64,000 nucleotides of DNA from Triatoma infestans (Eukaryota > Arthropoda > Insecta > Hemiptera > Reduviidae): positions 1 through 64,000 of the forward strand of contig JAAEAF010003439.1 in NCBI GenBank assembly GCA_011037195.1, given 5' to 3'. Below the pieces are notes generated by a model. That model ran no database searches, was not told the DNA's origin, and saw only the letters and a program-made list of their open reading frames with translations. Positions 10,860 to 23,900 of the stretch are shown here, piece after piece (the stretch's first letter is position 1; each line of letters opens with the position of its first letter). The translations under genes were made by a program, and so were the position numbers.

Positions 10860-11448
10860 CATTGTCTTTTTTGCAATTGGTGTAACTAGGTTTGAGGTGA
10901 AGTGGATAGATTCGGAAAGAAGCCGTTTCAGGTAGTTGGAATTGATGGTTAAGGCAGAAGCAATATGGAAATCAAAGGAATGGGCGAGAGTGGAGTGTTA
11001 GATTGCTGTAGGGGATAGTGCGACCTGAAATATCTATTGTGCCCCAGGAGCCTTCTCAGTACACTGCCAGGCAGTGAGCTGTAGAGACTCCTTGGAAGAG
11101 AAAATCTAAGGGTAGGTCTGCTGGACTCGAACCCGGGACCTCCGCGTTGCTAGTCCAGCATGCTACCACTTATCCCTTCACAACGGGTGAGGATAAGTAT
11201 TTGTTTCGTGAGGGCGATACTGCCTTTTTTTTTTTTGTCAGCTACGTCCAGTTCATGTTGTCTAGGTATCTTTCGTAGATGTTTTTTGATTCACCAATGT
11301 AACATGCATTACCCTTTGCTGCAGTGCATAGTATCTGTAAACCGAATTCGTAGGTTTCAGGTAGTAGGATCTTTGAGTTTAGAGTAAAGTTTGTTGAGTT
11401 TTTTCTTTGTTTTTTTTTTTCCATGTAAATCCTGTGGATGGACACCAA
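10860..11448 (-). pseudogene. GIY-YIG endonuclease-type C-terminus of a Penelope-like ORF, split by a SINE
   Basis: Two pieces of one domain, 11448-11235 and about 10990-10860, are separated by a SINE on the same strand (10998-11179). The first carries YIGESKN, equivalent to YIGxT of GIY-YIG; the second matches the distal part (RLLSESIHF). A stop after NMNWT and the SINE make it non-functional. Confidence 0.6.
10998..11179 (-). mobile_element. SINE-A copy, tail C, inside the Penelope-like ORF
   Basis: On the - strand: gaagggataagtggtagcat head with the tRNA A-box remnant, B-box-like gggttcgagtcc, ccttagattttctcttcc, and a tail matching tail C (ggcacaatagat, caggtcgc, cccctacagcaatcta). Confidence 0.85.
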
Positions 11449-11467
11449 AGGTGTCCGAAACGTCGAT
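11429..11467 (+). ncRNA. degenerate hammerhead motif, inverted partner of 10509
   Basis: Stem I ATC/GAT, a perfect 7-bp helix II (GGACACC aaa GGTGTCC), GAAA, ACGTC. The core reads CTGTGGA, so the invariant A6 is replaced and activity is unlikely. Confidence 0.55.
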
Positions 11468-11719
11468 AGAATAGACTGTTAACGTTGATAAGTTGTTTTT
11501 TGTCTCAGCCAACCAGCATTTTTGCTTTACCTAAAGAATATTTTACACTTTCATGTTTCATGTCAATGACATCTCTGAAAAACAAGCAGTGGTCAGATAA
11601 AATATTCCTCCTCAAAGCTTGATCGACGTTTTGAAGGTGTACGATACAGTACATAGAAACGATAATAAAATTTTAAAGAAGGTAATAAACCTAGAACTTA
11701 CTTTTTTTCTCTTTTACAG

Positions 11720-11941
11720 AACTGGGCTAACGAGATAAACAAATGGTTATCTGGTAGAGTAAATACTGTGGCCATTGAAGGAGGAGGTACTAAACTTGTT
11801 GAGGAACAAGTTAGAAACTTTATGACTGCTCCAAGCGGAAGAAGAAATACTCATCCGGTACTTATAATTTCATATGAAACTTTCAGAATACACTCAAAAC
11901 TGTTGCATTCTTCACCAATTGGGCTGGTACTTTGTGATGAG
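11720..11941 (+). CDS. RAD54: RAD54 exon a (first seen)
   Basis: 222 nt, phase 0 at both ends, after acceptor TTTTACAG and before donor GTATAT. It encodes 74 residues from NWANEINKW to LVLCDE and holds the Ia region (LIISYETFR) and the first half of the DEGH box. In human RAD54 the residue before this point follows SPSSLVK, so a phase-0 exon carrying Walker A must precede it. The ATG at 11768 is internal and not a start. Confidence 0.93.
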
Positions 11942-14900
11942 GTATATTTTTTTTTTTTTTTTACATCTAAGTGAGGTTTTTTATTTTTGTTTGAATAAAT
12001 CTAGTGTTCTATTCTGATTTCAGAAAGTAACCTACAAATGAAAAGGAAGATTATTTGCGTTATCCATTTTTCTTTATATTTTTGTTTCTTTCTAAGCCGC
12101 GTCTAAACCTTCATATTTGTAGATTTTTCTGATACTGTTGGCTTTCAATTATGATGGCGAGAGATCTATATTTTCGTTACAATTGATAGATTTTGCGATA
12201 TAAAAAAAATCCATACAACGGTAGGTCTCATCTTTTTCCACTTTCAAAGCTCCTTTTCCTTTGGTAAAATTTTTGACCAAAATGTTGCAAACTGGGTGTA
12301 TTTTATGATTGCTTACGCAAAGATGAATATAATATTGTTATAAAACATACATTTATGTTTATAGATTTACTTGAGCCTCCATAATGATTTTTTGGCAGCA
12401 CAGTTTTAAATTAAATATGGGACTGACTAACTGGGATACGCATCGTGACTCCATGTGGTGATCACTTTTTTGAGAAAAAGCATCCCTTTAGAATAAAAAG
12501 CAAAGTAAAAGTAATCGCATATTTTTTTCAAGCGGGCTTAACGCCCATCTAACAAATGAGGTTTCGTGGACGGAGGCGGAAGCATCTACATTACTATTAT
12601 CAATTTTAAACGAATATACAATTTAGCAGTCATATGCGGGACTCGAATTGGGAACCTCCCACTTACAAGTCCATGCTCATAACCACTACTCCAACTGGGA
12701 TACTAATAAATAGTAAGAGGAAGATATCGCGATCGTGCCAGATTTCGAAATTGAGTTTTCACCGGAAATATACGTTTTGAGGTCCACTGAGTCCAAAAAA
12801 ATGATTTGTAAAAAATGGTGTGAGTGTGGAAAGAATATCTCAAAACCGGAAAGTTCCATGAAGTTCAAACTTGGTATTCTGTTTAGGTACTACACCGCAT
12901 CAGACACTTCCCGTTGAAAGCCCAATTTCGAAAATTTGACACGATAACAATAGTTACTAGGGAGTAAGAGATAGTATAAAACTTTATATTGAAGTTCTGC
13001 ACGTATGCGTTATGTGCGGTTAAATTTAAATATAATATTACATTAGTGTAAAGAACATAAAATTACATTATGTTGTGTAAGGTTGTTCTCTGATTTGCAT
13101 TAGTATTTATTCTATCAATAATGTGTCAAATATTTACTTTTATTTATTTTATTGACATTTACACCTGCGACAAGTATAACAATAGTAAATTTCACAATAA
13201 TGCACAAATAAGCGAACGTAGAGTGGAGAAGTCACTAAATTAAAAATATATTAGAAAAAGTATCTATTAGATATTAATGAGTGATTATTATTTTGTATTT
13301 TCTATGAGCTGCAGTATTTTGTACCTTATGGTAGATTTTTGAATTGAAAGTTTTCAAAAATTAGATCTTGAAAACTCCTTTTTTTTTAATATTATTGTAT
13401 TTTATTTATGTTCTGTTATGTTTAATTTAGGGACATAGATTAAAGAATCGAGAAAACCAGACCTATCTTGCCCTTACAGGATTGCAATGCAAGAGAAGAG
13501 TTCTTCTGTCCGGTACACCAATCCAAAATGACCTTTTGGAATATTTCAGCCTGGTACATTTTGTCAATGAAGGATTGCTTGGAACAGCTCAGGTGAAATA
13601 ATTTTTTTTAAATTTTACATGGATTGCTTTTGTGTACCTACACTTTTTAAAAGTAGCATTTAAACTGTTGATAAAACTTTTTCAGAAAGAAAGCAATTGT
13701 GAAAATCGGTAAAATATTAATTTGTAAACATCATTGCAAAGATAATAAGCATGTTGTTTACACTTTCAAACGGCCCTGGTCTCTGAACAGTGTAAACTCT
13801 CAAAAACTTGTAAATGACACTTCATTCCGTATTAATTTTCTGTAATTAAATCTAAATATTTTGCTTATAATCACGTACACATTTTGAGAAATTAATTAAG
13901 GTCAATAAAGAAAATTTTGTAAGGAATTCTTTAATAAACACTTTTATGTAAACACTTTCTTTTTAATGATGAATATTTGTTATATACTGAAATTAAATAT
14001 TATAACAATTAAATTTGTATAAATAATGGACTTGAACTTTGCTTCATTGCAATGATAGAATTAAAAAACTGATAATTAAAAATTATAAAAATATTAAATT
14101 ATCAAAGATAAAATTTTTTTAAAAGTTTTGGATTTTCATTACAATGAAAATTAGCGTTTTCCATATTATGATCATATTTTTATTTTTTCACATTAGCTTA
14201 TTACATTTCCCACTGCTTATTACACATTCATTACTTCACATTTTATTATGACCAATTTGATTTTGTTTTCTTTAAAATTATGATAAAATTTACCGAATCA
14301 ATTTTGCTTTTTCCACGTTCACAGGGCGTTAATATTTACTCTATATTTTCCCCGAAAATAATAATGGATTACCATAGAATTTTCCTTAAAAAAAATATTT
14401 TCTGCCTCTTAATCCGAATTTTTTTTTCTGAGTTGCATCGACGAGTTTATGTGGAATAGTGATGTAAGGAGAGTTTTTAATTATTATTGTATAGCTAAAT
14501 AGATCGTGGATAACAAAGTAATAATTTGGCAATGGCTTTTTCCTAATGTCTTCAATATTAAAAACTAAAATAAAATATAAAAAATTTACTGAATAAACAA
14601 AAAATTGCAGGGTTTAAATTAATATTTCCTATAGATAAGAAAATAAATCTCTCCAAATCATTAAACTGAATTTATGTTTAAATAATTTTTTTTTACTTTC
14701 TCGATTTTTTTCCACGTGTGTGTTTGTGGGCAAAATATTTCAAAAACAAAAACTAACAGGAAGTTCAAATTTGATATTCCACTTAGGAATACTGCCTTTA
14801 GGTACCTGATCAAATTTGATAAAATCGCACCCGATCAAGTTTTGAAATTCCACAATTAGGAATACAACTAATGGAATGTATTTTTTTGTTTGTTTGTTTA

Positions 14901-17900
14901 TTTAATTTTATTGCAGTTATTAAAAAAAAAAAGCTCGCTACTATTTTCCTTTAACTTTGTATTCTAACTTTTAATGGACTGTTCTGTTATTAACATTTTC
15001 CCAAGAAGAGCTAAATTTTTACAGCTTTCTTCTAAAGTGGCACATCAGGTTTTACCACATACATATACAATAATAAGCTCAGTCGGTGTATTTCCAGAAT
15101 TTCAAATTAGAAAAATCCATTAACCGACATAAAAATTCGAACTTTAGGTTTCTAAGTTTTTGTAATTTCCACCTAAACGACGATTTTCTATAAACTTGGA
15201 ATGCGCTAATTGCACAAATTTAAACCATCACTTTTATTTGAAATATTTTGTCTAAAAAAAAATTGGTTTTAGGCAGATTCTGATCATTAAATTGTACAAC
15301 TATTTCTCATTAAATGTCACTAAATTAACTTAATACTGTAATTAAATATAACTATTTAATAATTAAGAATAACTAGACACTAATAATTCATCATAGTTGT
15401 GTAACAACAACAAAAATAAATTGACCGAAAATCTATTAAACGTAAACTAAACTCAAATCAAACCTTACTCCTGAGATATATCCTAATTGAACGATCATTG
15501 TACTTCCTCCTATTAAAAAGAAAACATAATAGAAGAATGAGGGAAGGGAATAAATAGCTAAGTGGTTAGCGTACTGGACTCTTGGGAGGACCTGGGGTCG
15601 AGTCCAGCTGTGCTACCCTTAGATTTTTTCTTCGTAGGAGCCTCTACAGCCCACTCCCCGGATGGACAGTTTGTTTGTAACGAGAGAACACTGTCCGGCG
15701 ATCGGCAGTGAACTGACAAGGCTCCAGGGCCAGTGACCATAGATGTTGACGCGCCTTAAATATATAAAAAAAAAAATAGAGTAATCCAAGAAGAAAGTTT
15801 GAATCGATCGTTGTAATTGCCTTTTCTAGACTATTTATTTAAAAGTGCCACTTCAGTATAAAATTATATCATGTGAGTAATTAATTTATTATAAAATAAG
15901 CTGAAGGAACAACCGGTACAGAGACATCTTATTGAATCTTAGATAGAGTCCTCCATAAAAATGATGTATTAATTAAAATTAATTCCCTGATTAATTAAAC
16001 ATAATAATCTATTTAAAATTTTACTATATTAATAATTCTTCTATAGAGTACTTTTTTGTTGTATATGAGATAGCCAATTTTGAATCTCCTTTGAACTTAA
16101 TCTCTTTAGGCTTAGAACTTTGCCCTTGAGTTTAAAGGCACTAACTGAAATTCGATTTTGTTTCCACTCTTCAAGCCAAATAATCCTATTTCATGTGCAT
16201 TGCACATTCTTACATTGTACTTATTATAAATTTAGATGCAAATTTATCTTGCTTAAAAACATAGAAGTTATTTATCATATAATTATCTGCAGCCTTTATA
16301 AATTTACTGAAGGAACTAGTCTAGACTAAATTTATTTCATTTTACAGTTTCCCAATCTTTTAAGAATTGAGAAAAAGGAAATTAGATTAAAGGAAGATCC
16401 ATATTTAATACATTCACGAGAACGTGTGCTTAACATTCACGTTATGAAAATTGCTAAACAGAAAAATTTATCGTATTAGAAGAATGGTAATTATTTGTTT
16501 ACATTTTTATTTTTGAAAGATACAGATTATTTTTGAAAGACTTGACGGCACCGAACTTGATTTTCATTTATTCTTTTCTTTATTTATTTTCCTTTCGAAA
16601 ACTAGGAGGCCTCTCTCATCTATCTTAGATGTGGTCCAGGTTTCGGAGCCGTTTGTCAAGATTGGGCGGATCAGGGTCTTATACAATCGCAGTTTCGTCT
16701 GTCTTGCTATCAGGTGACTTCCATGTGCTTCCGAAGTCCAAAGAAGCATCTGTTAGCCGCTAAATCATTCGCTTTATTTCGGCTGACCCTTATTATCTGC
16801 GTTTACCAGGGAGCCAAGGTACACAAACTCGTTCACATTTTCAAATGTGTGGCAGCCAATTGTTACCTTACTTGTGGTTGGTGTATTCCGACCTTTGACC
16901 ATATACTTTGTCATATTTTCGTTGATGGTGAGTCCCATCCTTCTAGCTGGGCCTTCCAGAGCTAGAAACGCTTCCTCCACGGCTCTGAACGATCTTCCTA
17001 TTATGTCTATATCGATAAGCAAGCAGTTGAATCGATTTGTTAAATATGGTGCCTTCTGTCTGAATGCCCGATTCTCTTACCACCTTTTCCAGGGTCAGAT
17101 TAAACAAGAGGCCCGGTAAGAGCCGCCTTGCCTCACGCCCTTCCCTGTTTGAAACTCTCTTCGGAGAATCTTACTTATATCCGCACCATACACCGGACGC
17201 CCACCATAGTTGTCCTAACAAGACGAATAAGTTTCCTTGGGATACCAAGGTCGTCCAGTGCTTGATACAGCTTCACCCTGTTTAGGCTGTCGTAAGAGTT
17301 TTAGGCCTTAAAATCAATGAAGAGAAGGTGGATAAAAATCTTTATTCTCTTCCTTTTTCGAGAATCATCCTCAGAGTGAAGATTTGGTCGGTCGTCGATT
17401 TTCCTTGACGAAAGCCGCACTGGTACTTCCCAATTTCTCTCTCTTCATACAGGAATAGCCTCTGAAATAGAATATTAGAGAGAATTTTATAGACACATGG
17501 AAGTAGGGAAATCCATCCATAATGTCTGCAATCAAGCTGATCCCCTTTCCCCTTTCTTATGAATAGGACATATGATCGTCTGCTGCAGTTAATACAATTA
17601 TAAAATTGGCATATTTTATTGGAACTTGGTTCTTTTTACTTGGCCCTAATATAAATAAAGAAATGGTGGGTACATGTATCAACTTATGGCAAGTAATTGA
17701 AGTGAAGACGTACTCCAGACGGCAGCGCCAATAATATTCAACAAACCCACATGACATTTGAAATTTAATGCCACAGATCCGCTCAGAATCCTCTAAAATC
17801 AATTTTTTCTTCAAATAAAAATGGTACGTTTATATCTGTGCAAATAGCATTCCAAGTTTAAAAAAAAAAATCTTGTAGCCGTTATAGCAAACATTCCAAA

Positions 17901-20900
17901 AAAAAAGATTCAGTATAGTCGCATTACCGGTTAAACAATTTTCTTCCAAAATTTGGGTTACAGCAATATATTTAATGTATCTTAATATTATATAGCTAAT
18001 GGTACATTGTACTGAAAGCTACATTGAAGCTTTCGATGTAAGCTTAACGTTGATATTCCCCTAGAACCCTCAAAAAAAAACAATTTTCTTGGCAATATGC
18101 TTGAAATAAAAGTGATAAGTATTTATGTGTGTATATAGCACATAAGTTTAAAGAATATATTTGGAACTTCTTTCTAGAAAATCGCGAAAAACTGCAAAAA
18201 AAGCATTCAGATAAGTCCCATTTCCTGTTGATTTGATTCTTTCCTAGCCAGTCAGATGCGGCGGTAGTAGTAATGTTAAGTGTGTTCAATTATCAATATA
18301 TACAATACAAAACAATCTTAGATGCAATTTATCAATAATATATACAAAACAAATCTTATCATAATAGTAATAATACATAATCGTCATAATGGACATAGTC
18401 CGTCTGCCAAGTTGACTCTTACTAAAAAGTATATAACTTTACAAACAAAATAATAAAAGAAATGGACTAGCGAAAAATCAATTTACAGCACCTCTGTGAA
18501 AAACTAAACAAAAATTTAATAAAAATTATACATTAACCAAAAATTTAATCTGTCAATATACACAAAAATTAAAAAATAAAATAAAAAAATAAATAAATGG
18601 AGATAAATAGGTCGCATGACAACCTAAATGAAAATAAAAAATCAGTGTCCCAAGAGCATTGCATCTGTATGTGTACACATAGAATACATTTTTATTTTTT
18701 TACACCCCAGTGAAATCCAGAGGTGGTGGTTTTTTTTTTTTTTTTTTATTAGATTAGATTCTATTGGGGGGAATGGCTCTTCAGCCTAGGCCACCGCGAC
18801 CCTTATAGGTCCACTGCGACCCTATAATTTGGAGCCCTCTAACCAGTCCTGTCCTTTTACACAATGTAAGAGAAAGTAAAAAAAAAAATATATATTTGAA
18901 ACAGTAGTTAAAACTTGCATATTGAAAAAAGTGTAAAACTTGCATATTGAGAAAAGTGACACTTTTCAAAATTTATTTAGGAAATCTCAAACATAATTTC
19001 CGGTGAGAAAAAAATAATTTCGAAAATTTTTCCTCATAATCGGTCGCAATATTTCCTCATATTAAGCAGTAAGAGAAAGTAGTAATTACTTTTGTTTGTT
19101 ATTAATTCTAGTTGTTGAATTTTGCAGGAATTTCGTAAACAGTTTGAAATTCCAATATTAAGAGGTCAAGATGCTTATGCTACAGATAAAGAAAAAGAAA
19201 TTGCAAAAGAAAGATTGGAACAACTTATTGGAATTGTAAACAGGTAAGTCATTGAAAATGTTTAAATATTTTAATATAACCTCCTGTTCTTCTTTAGAAT
19301 AAATATTCTATTTGATTAGTACATACATCCTGAAAAATGATTGTATTGATTTATTTTGTTAAATAATAGAATATTCGGAATTAAAACGTTGACCTTGAGA
19401 AAGTTTTTTTCGTTTTTAGGCAAATATAAAACTTAATTATTTAAAGTTCAGTGTGTATATGTTGCTCGAAAAAATGATTTTTTTTTTTTCTCTGTTAATT
19501 AAATCTTTAAAAAGGGAATGTAATTCATTATACATTTACATTTATTTTTGTAACTAATGTTATTATCTCTTGATAATACAGAATGAATTAATATTAGCAA
19601 TGCAGTTTATATTCATGCTGCTAAATGTAAACATTAAACGGTTCCAGCTTTCTGTTAGCTTAGTTACAAATAGCCACTAATGGTTTGTTGGTTGTCATGG
19701 CAGAGTTAATAATTTTTGCTGTTGCCAAGTATGTTTGTGCCAGTCTAATCGTTTATTGCAACTATGTTTCATTTTATTGAACTGTAATATGTATCTTTAA
19801 TACCACAGACTTCAGTGAAGTATAATTCTATTTTAAGTCAAGACTGAGTATTTTCTCCTTGATTAGTAGTTAAACTCTCCTGAAAAAATTGTATTATTTT
19901 ACTTTACCATTTAAGTCTTAAGTGTAATTGTAATGCCTAGAAGAAGCATTCATGAAATTTAGCTTCTGATAGTTTTTATTATTTCAAAGAAATAGAAGGT
20001 TTTTAGAATATCTCGCCCTTTTAAAAAATTCCAGAAGGTAACATATTATTATTATTCATTAAGTCCAGAAAGTAATATAACCGATTACTACTAAAATAAA
20101 TGAATACAAATTAAATAAAACACAAAATGTGAACATTCATTAAATTTTTATCACCATTTCAACATTTTTCAGATGCTTGATTAGAAGAACGTCGGCTCTA
20201 CTATCCCAATATCTTCCTTTGAAAACAGAACTTGTAGTGTGCATTAAGTTGTCAAACATTCAAGAGGCACTTTACAAGAGTCTTCTTGCTTCTGATACCG
20301 CTAGGAAAGCCCTTAAAGGTATAACTCCACTACAATTGATTTTGTTGATTTGGCCAAAAAAATAATTGATAAATATGAGGCAATTTATTAATATACTGAT
20401 TATTTATAAACTATCTCCTAAAAAAAAAATTCACTAGTCACTTTTTCAGTGATCTCTGCAAAGTATTTCTAATAACACGACCAAGTCTTTATATTGACAT
20501 CCTCAACAATCACTCAGTCACATATGGCTTGTAGTATAGTTGGAGTGTGCAACTATTTGGCTTTAGCGTCCCCATAAATAAACGCTAGCTCATCACCCTA
20601 AACTTATTCCGCATTCATATTTGTACACATTAAGGCTGCATTCTGTGCTCAAACACTCACATCCAAGAAAGTCACACTAGATTTTAGGCCGCAGTGGATT
20701 TGGCTTTGTAACCACATCTGTTGCACATGTAACATCTACATGTAGATTGCGTAACACGCGAATTTTAACTATCTGCTTCTTGTAGCCACTTTTGCTCACG
20801 ATGCGGTTGTGTCAGGGCCGTTGAGCCTCATAGTAATCGTTCCAGGCCGCGCGCATCTAAGATGAGGGCACTAATATGGATTTACGCGGAACATTGCTGC

Positions 20901-23900
20901 ATTAAAAGTTGTGAGCTGCAAACGGAATAGTCAACTTCCATCATTTTTCCTCGTAAATTTCTTTTATTATCTCTTACTCCTGTAGGAGAAAGTATTGTGA
21001 TCGTGTTATATTTTCGATATATAGTTTTATACATGTTTAGAGGTCCCTTGAGTCTAAAAACGTATTTTTTGAAAAGTGTTCTCTCACTTTCTCTCCCATG
21101 TGTGTGTGTGAACATAGCTCAAAAACGAAACATTGTAGAATTTTCAAATTTGACATTCCGTTTGGCCGTTTGGGTATCACGAAGAATCTGACAAGAAGTT
21201 ATCTGCAATAGTTAACTTTCATAGTTAAAAAAAAAATAATTATTTTAGTTTCTTTTATTTTTTATTTTTTTTTAATTTAAGGCGCGTCAATCGTTTCTTT
21301 TATTGTTTTATTTTTCAAGGATCTATTTATTATTCCACATATACATTGAAGTTTTTTTTTTTTTTTTTAAATTGTGGGGAGGGACCAAGCCCCTATGCTA
21401 TCCAAAGCCCTTCAGGGCCCATATAGCTACCCCAAAATTCGGAGCCTTTTCAGTGCACTGCCGGCCTCCGGGCAGTGTCCTCTCGTTACAGACAACACTG
21501 TCCATCATCGGACAGTGAGCTGTAAGAGGCTCCTAGGAAGAAAAAATCTAAGGGCAGCAGCTGGACTCGAACCCGGGACCGCCGCATTGCTAGTCCAGCG
21601 TGCTACCACTGAGCTAATCCCTTCCCTACATTGAAGTTTACTTTGTATGTCCTGATCTATGTGGAAGCTTACCTCATAGCCTACATACCTAAAAGAAGAA
21701 CGCAAATAATGTTCCCTGCATATTTAATACTGCTACTTGCTACAATACTGATTTGATTTCTTTACAGCAAGCTCTGAAAATAGTGGAGAGAATATCAGTA
21801 GTCTTTCTGCTTTGTCAGTTGTAACCTCTTTGAAACAGTTATGCAACCATCCAGACATCGTGATGGAAAAGGTTTTAGAAGGAAAAGATGGATTCCAGGG
21901 CGCGATCAAAAACTTACCTGAAGATTACATCGCAAAATACAAGAGGTGATTTTTTTTTCTTTTAGAGCCTAACACAAATATTTTCATTTGTGAATTACTG
22001 AGCAAGGAATTACCATTTAAATTCAGTTATTAAAATTAATGAGAATTGATTTTATGGAAAAAGATTTTGTTTACTAGTTGAGTTACAATGAATTTTTGAA
22101 ATAATAAATAATAAAAAAAACGAAACTATCTAAACCGATAGTTTGTACTTATATTTTTACTTTCTAGTAGCGAAATTTAGTTTTTGTTTTCGCAATTTTT
22201 TTCGAAAATGCTTCTACGATTTTCTTTGAAGTTGAATTGAATTCCTTGTCTACTAATCAATCCAGTATAAACATATTTCCGCGAAAATATATTTAATGGC
22301 ATGCAAGATGTTCTGCGCTATTAGGTAGTTCACTAAACTTCCATTTCAAGAAGGTTGGGTTTTTATAAAGGCGTTTTCTGATTGCTTTCATTAACTTGAA
22401 GTTCAAGTTAATTCTATCCTTTTCCCTATTCTGTATCAGATGCAGTCTGACAGTTCATACAATCAGCATCATTAACTTCAAATTCAAAACTGCTTTTTTA
22501 TTCATTTTACTATAATTATACTAGTTCTTTTTCTCCATTTTAATCCAGTATCAGCCACTTGGTGAAGGGAAAAGCTTAAAAACTTAAGATAAACACCATC
22601 TCCTGCACCTAAGAAAACCAATCCGACTCCATCGTCTAAATATTAAACTTTAAAGACAATTAAAAATTTTAAAAACAACATCCAAGTTTGAAGATAATTT
22701 GCCAGTTAGAATTATAAGAATGTGAATGTTTCAAAGATATCAAAGAATATTCTGTCAGCGGGTATTAATGTTTTTATTTACTTTCAATCTTGGCAAAGGA
22801 GGATGCTTCACGACTGTCTGTGGGGTTTTACATGGAAACATATACTTTATTGAAAAAAATATTGCGCGGCAGAGGCACTCCCAGTGTTTCTTAGAGGGGC
22901 TCATCAAAGACTCGTACAGTTTATTTTCTTGGCAAAACGCAAGTAGAACTGAGGAGAATCACTGCCCTGGTTACAGGATCTGCCTTTTAAGGAAGCATCT
23001 ACATAGTATGAGATTCACTGCGGTTCCACTCTGTAGTAAGTAAGAATGGGCGAAACACCGTTTCATCTTCTTGGAGAGTATGAGCATTATGCTCGCATTC
23101 AAGCAAAATTTTGTTGCCGAACCCCCCGAGATCGGAGAGTTCTCTCTCTCGCCTCAGATCTGGCGGATTTTTATGACACAGGGCTGATGTGAGCTGTCTT
23201 ACAGGTGGGTGGGGGGCATCGGTGGAAGAATGAGTGCAGAACTTCCCTAGGGAGACCCTATAAAATAGATTAGATTAGATTATTTTCTATCTTCACAAGA
23301 CTTTCAGTTTGTCCTGAATATTATGGAATTATCGTCATTAATATTTTATTAAATGAAAATAATTTAACCTATGCAGTTGTATGTATATGAACATTTAATA
23401 TTGTGAAATATCTCATAGTATATACATCCATATTTTAGTTTTTAATTTAGGTAACAGAACATTACCTTTTTCTTTTTAGACGTATGATTCAAGTAGAAGT
23501 ATCAGCGAAATTTATGGTTCTAGATTGTTTATTAGCAATAATTAAGTCCACTACAACTGATAAAGTTGTGTTAGTGTCTAATTATACACAAACGCTTGAA
23601 CTCTTTGAGAAGTTATGCTCTTTACGAAATTATCAGTATGTTAGACTGGACGGAACTATGACCATTAAAAAAAGAGGCAAGGTAATCACTTTATTAATAT
23701 CAATTTCTAATTGTTAGTGATTTATTTATTTAGATTCAGAGAAAATGGTATGTTTATATAATATTATGTTTTCTTTTAAACATTCTTACAATATTAATTT
23801 TTCAATCTCAATCTCAAAGCGCTTCACTATCCGAAATTAATTGCTATGCAATTAGGCTTTAATCATCTAAATATTGTATTAAATGGAATTTTCGGCTATT

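Larger units (their letters stand above)
10428..11531 (-). mobile_element. Penelope-like element remnant with inverted terminal segments
   Basis: The ends are imperfect inverted repeats (about 90 bp each), each holding a hammerhead-type motif next to cgacgtttcgg. Between them the - strand encodes a GIY-YIG-like C-terminus: LQILCTAAKGNACYIGESKN, YERYLDNMNW near 11340-11245, and after an intervening SINE the segment AEHSTLAHSFDFHIASAL, NSNYLKRLLSESIHF (10990-10860). taaagaata flanks both sides (10419-10427, 11532-11540) and may be a target duplication. No RT domain remains. Confidence 0.65.

Noticed and set aside
11768..11974. Independent 68-codon gene starting at 11768
   Set aside because: It is the inside of RAD54 exon a read past its donor site into the intron.
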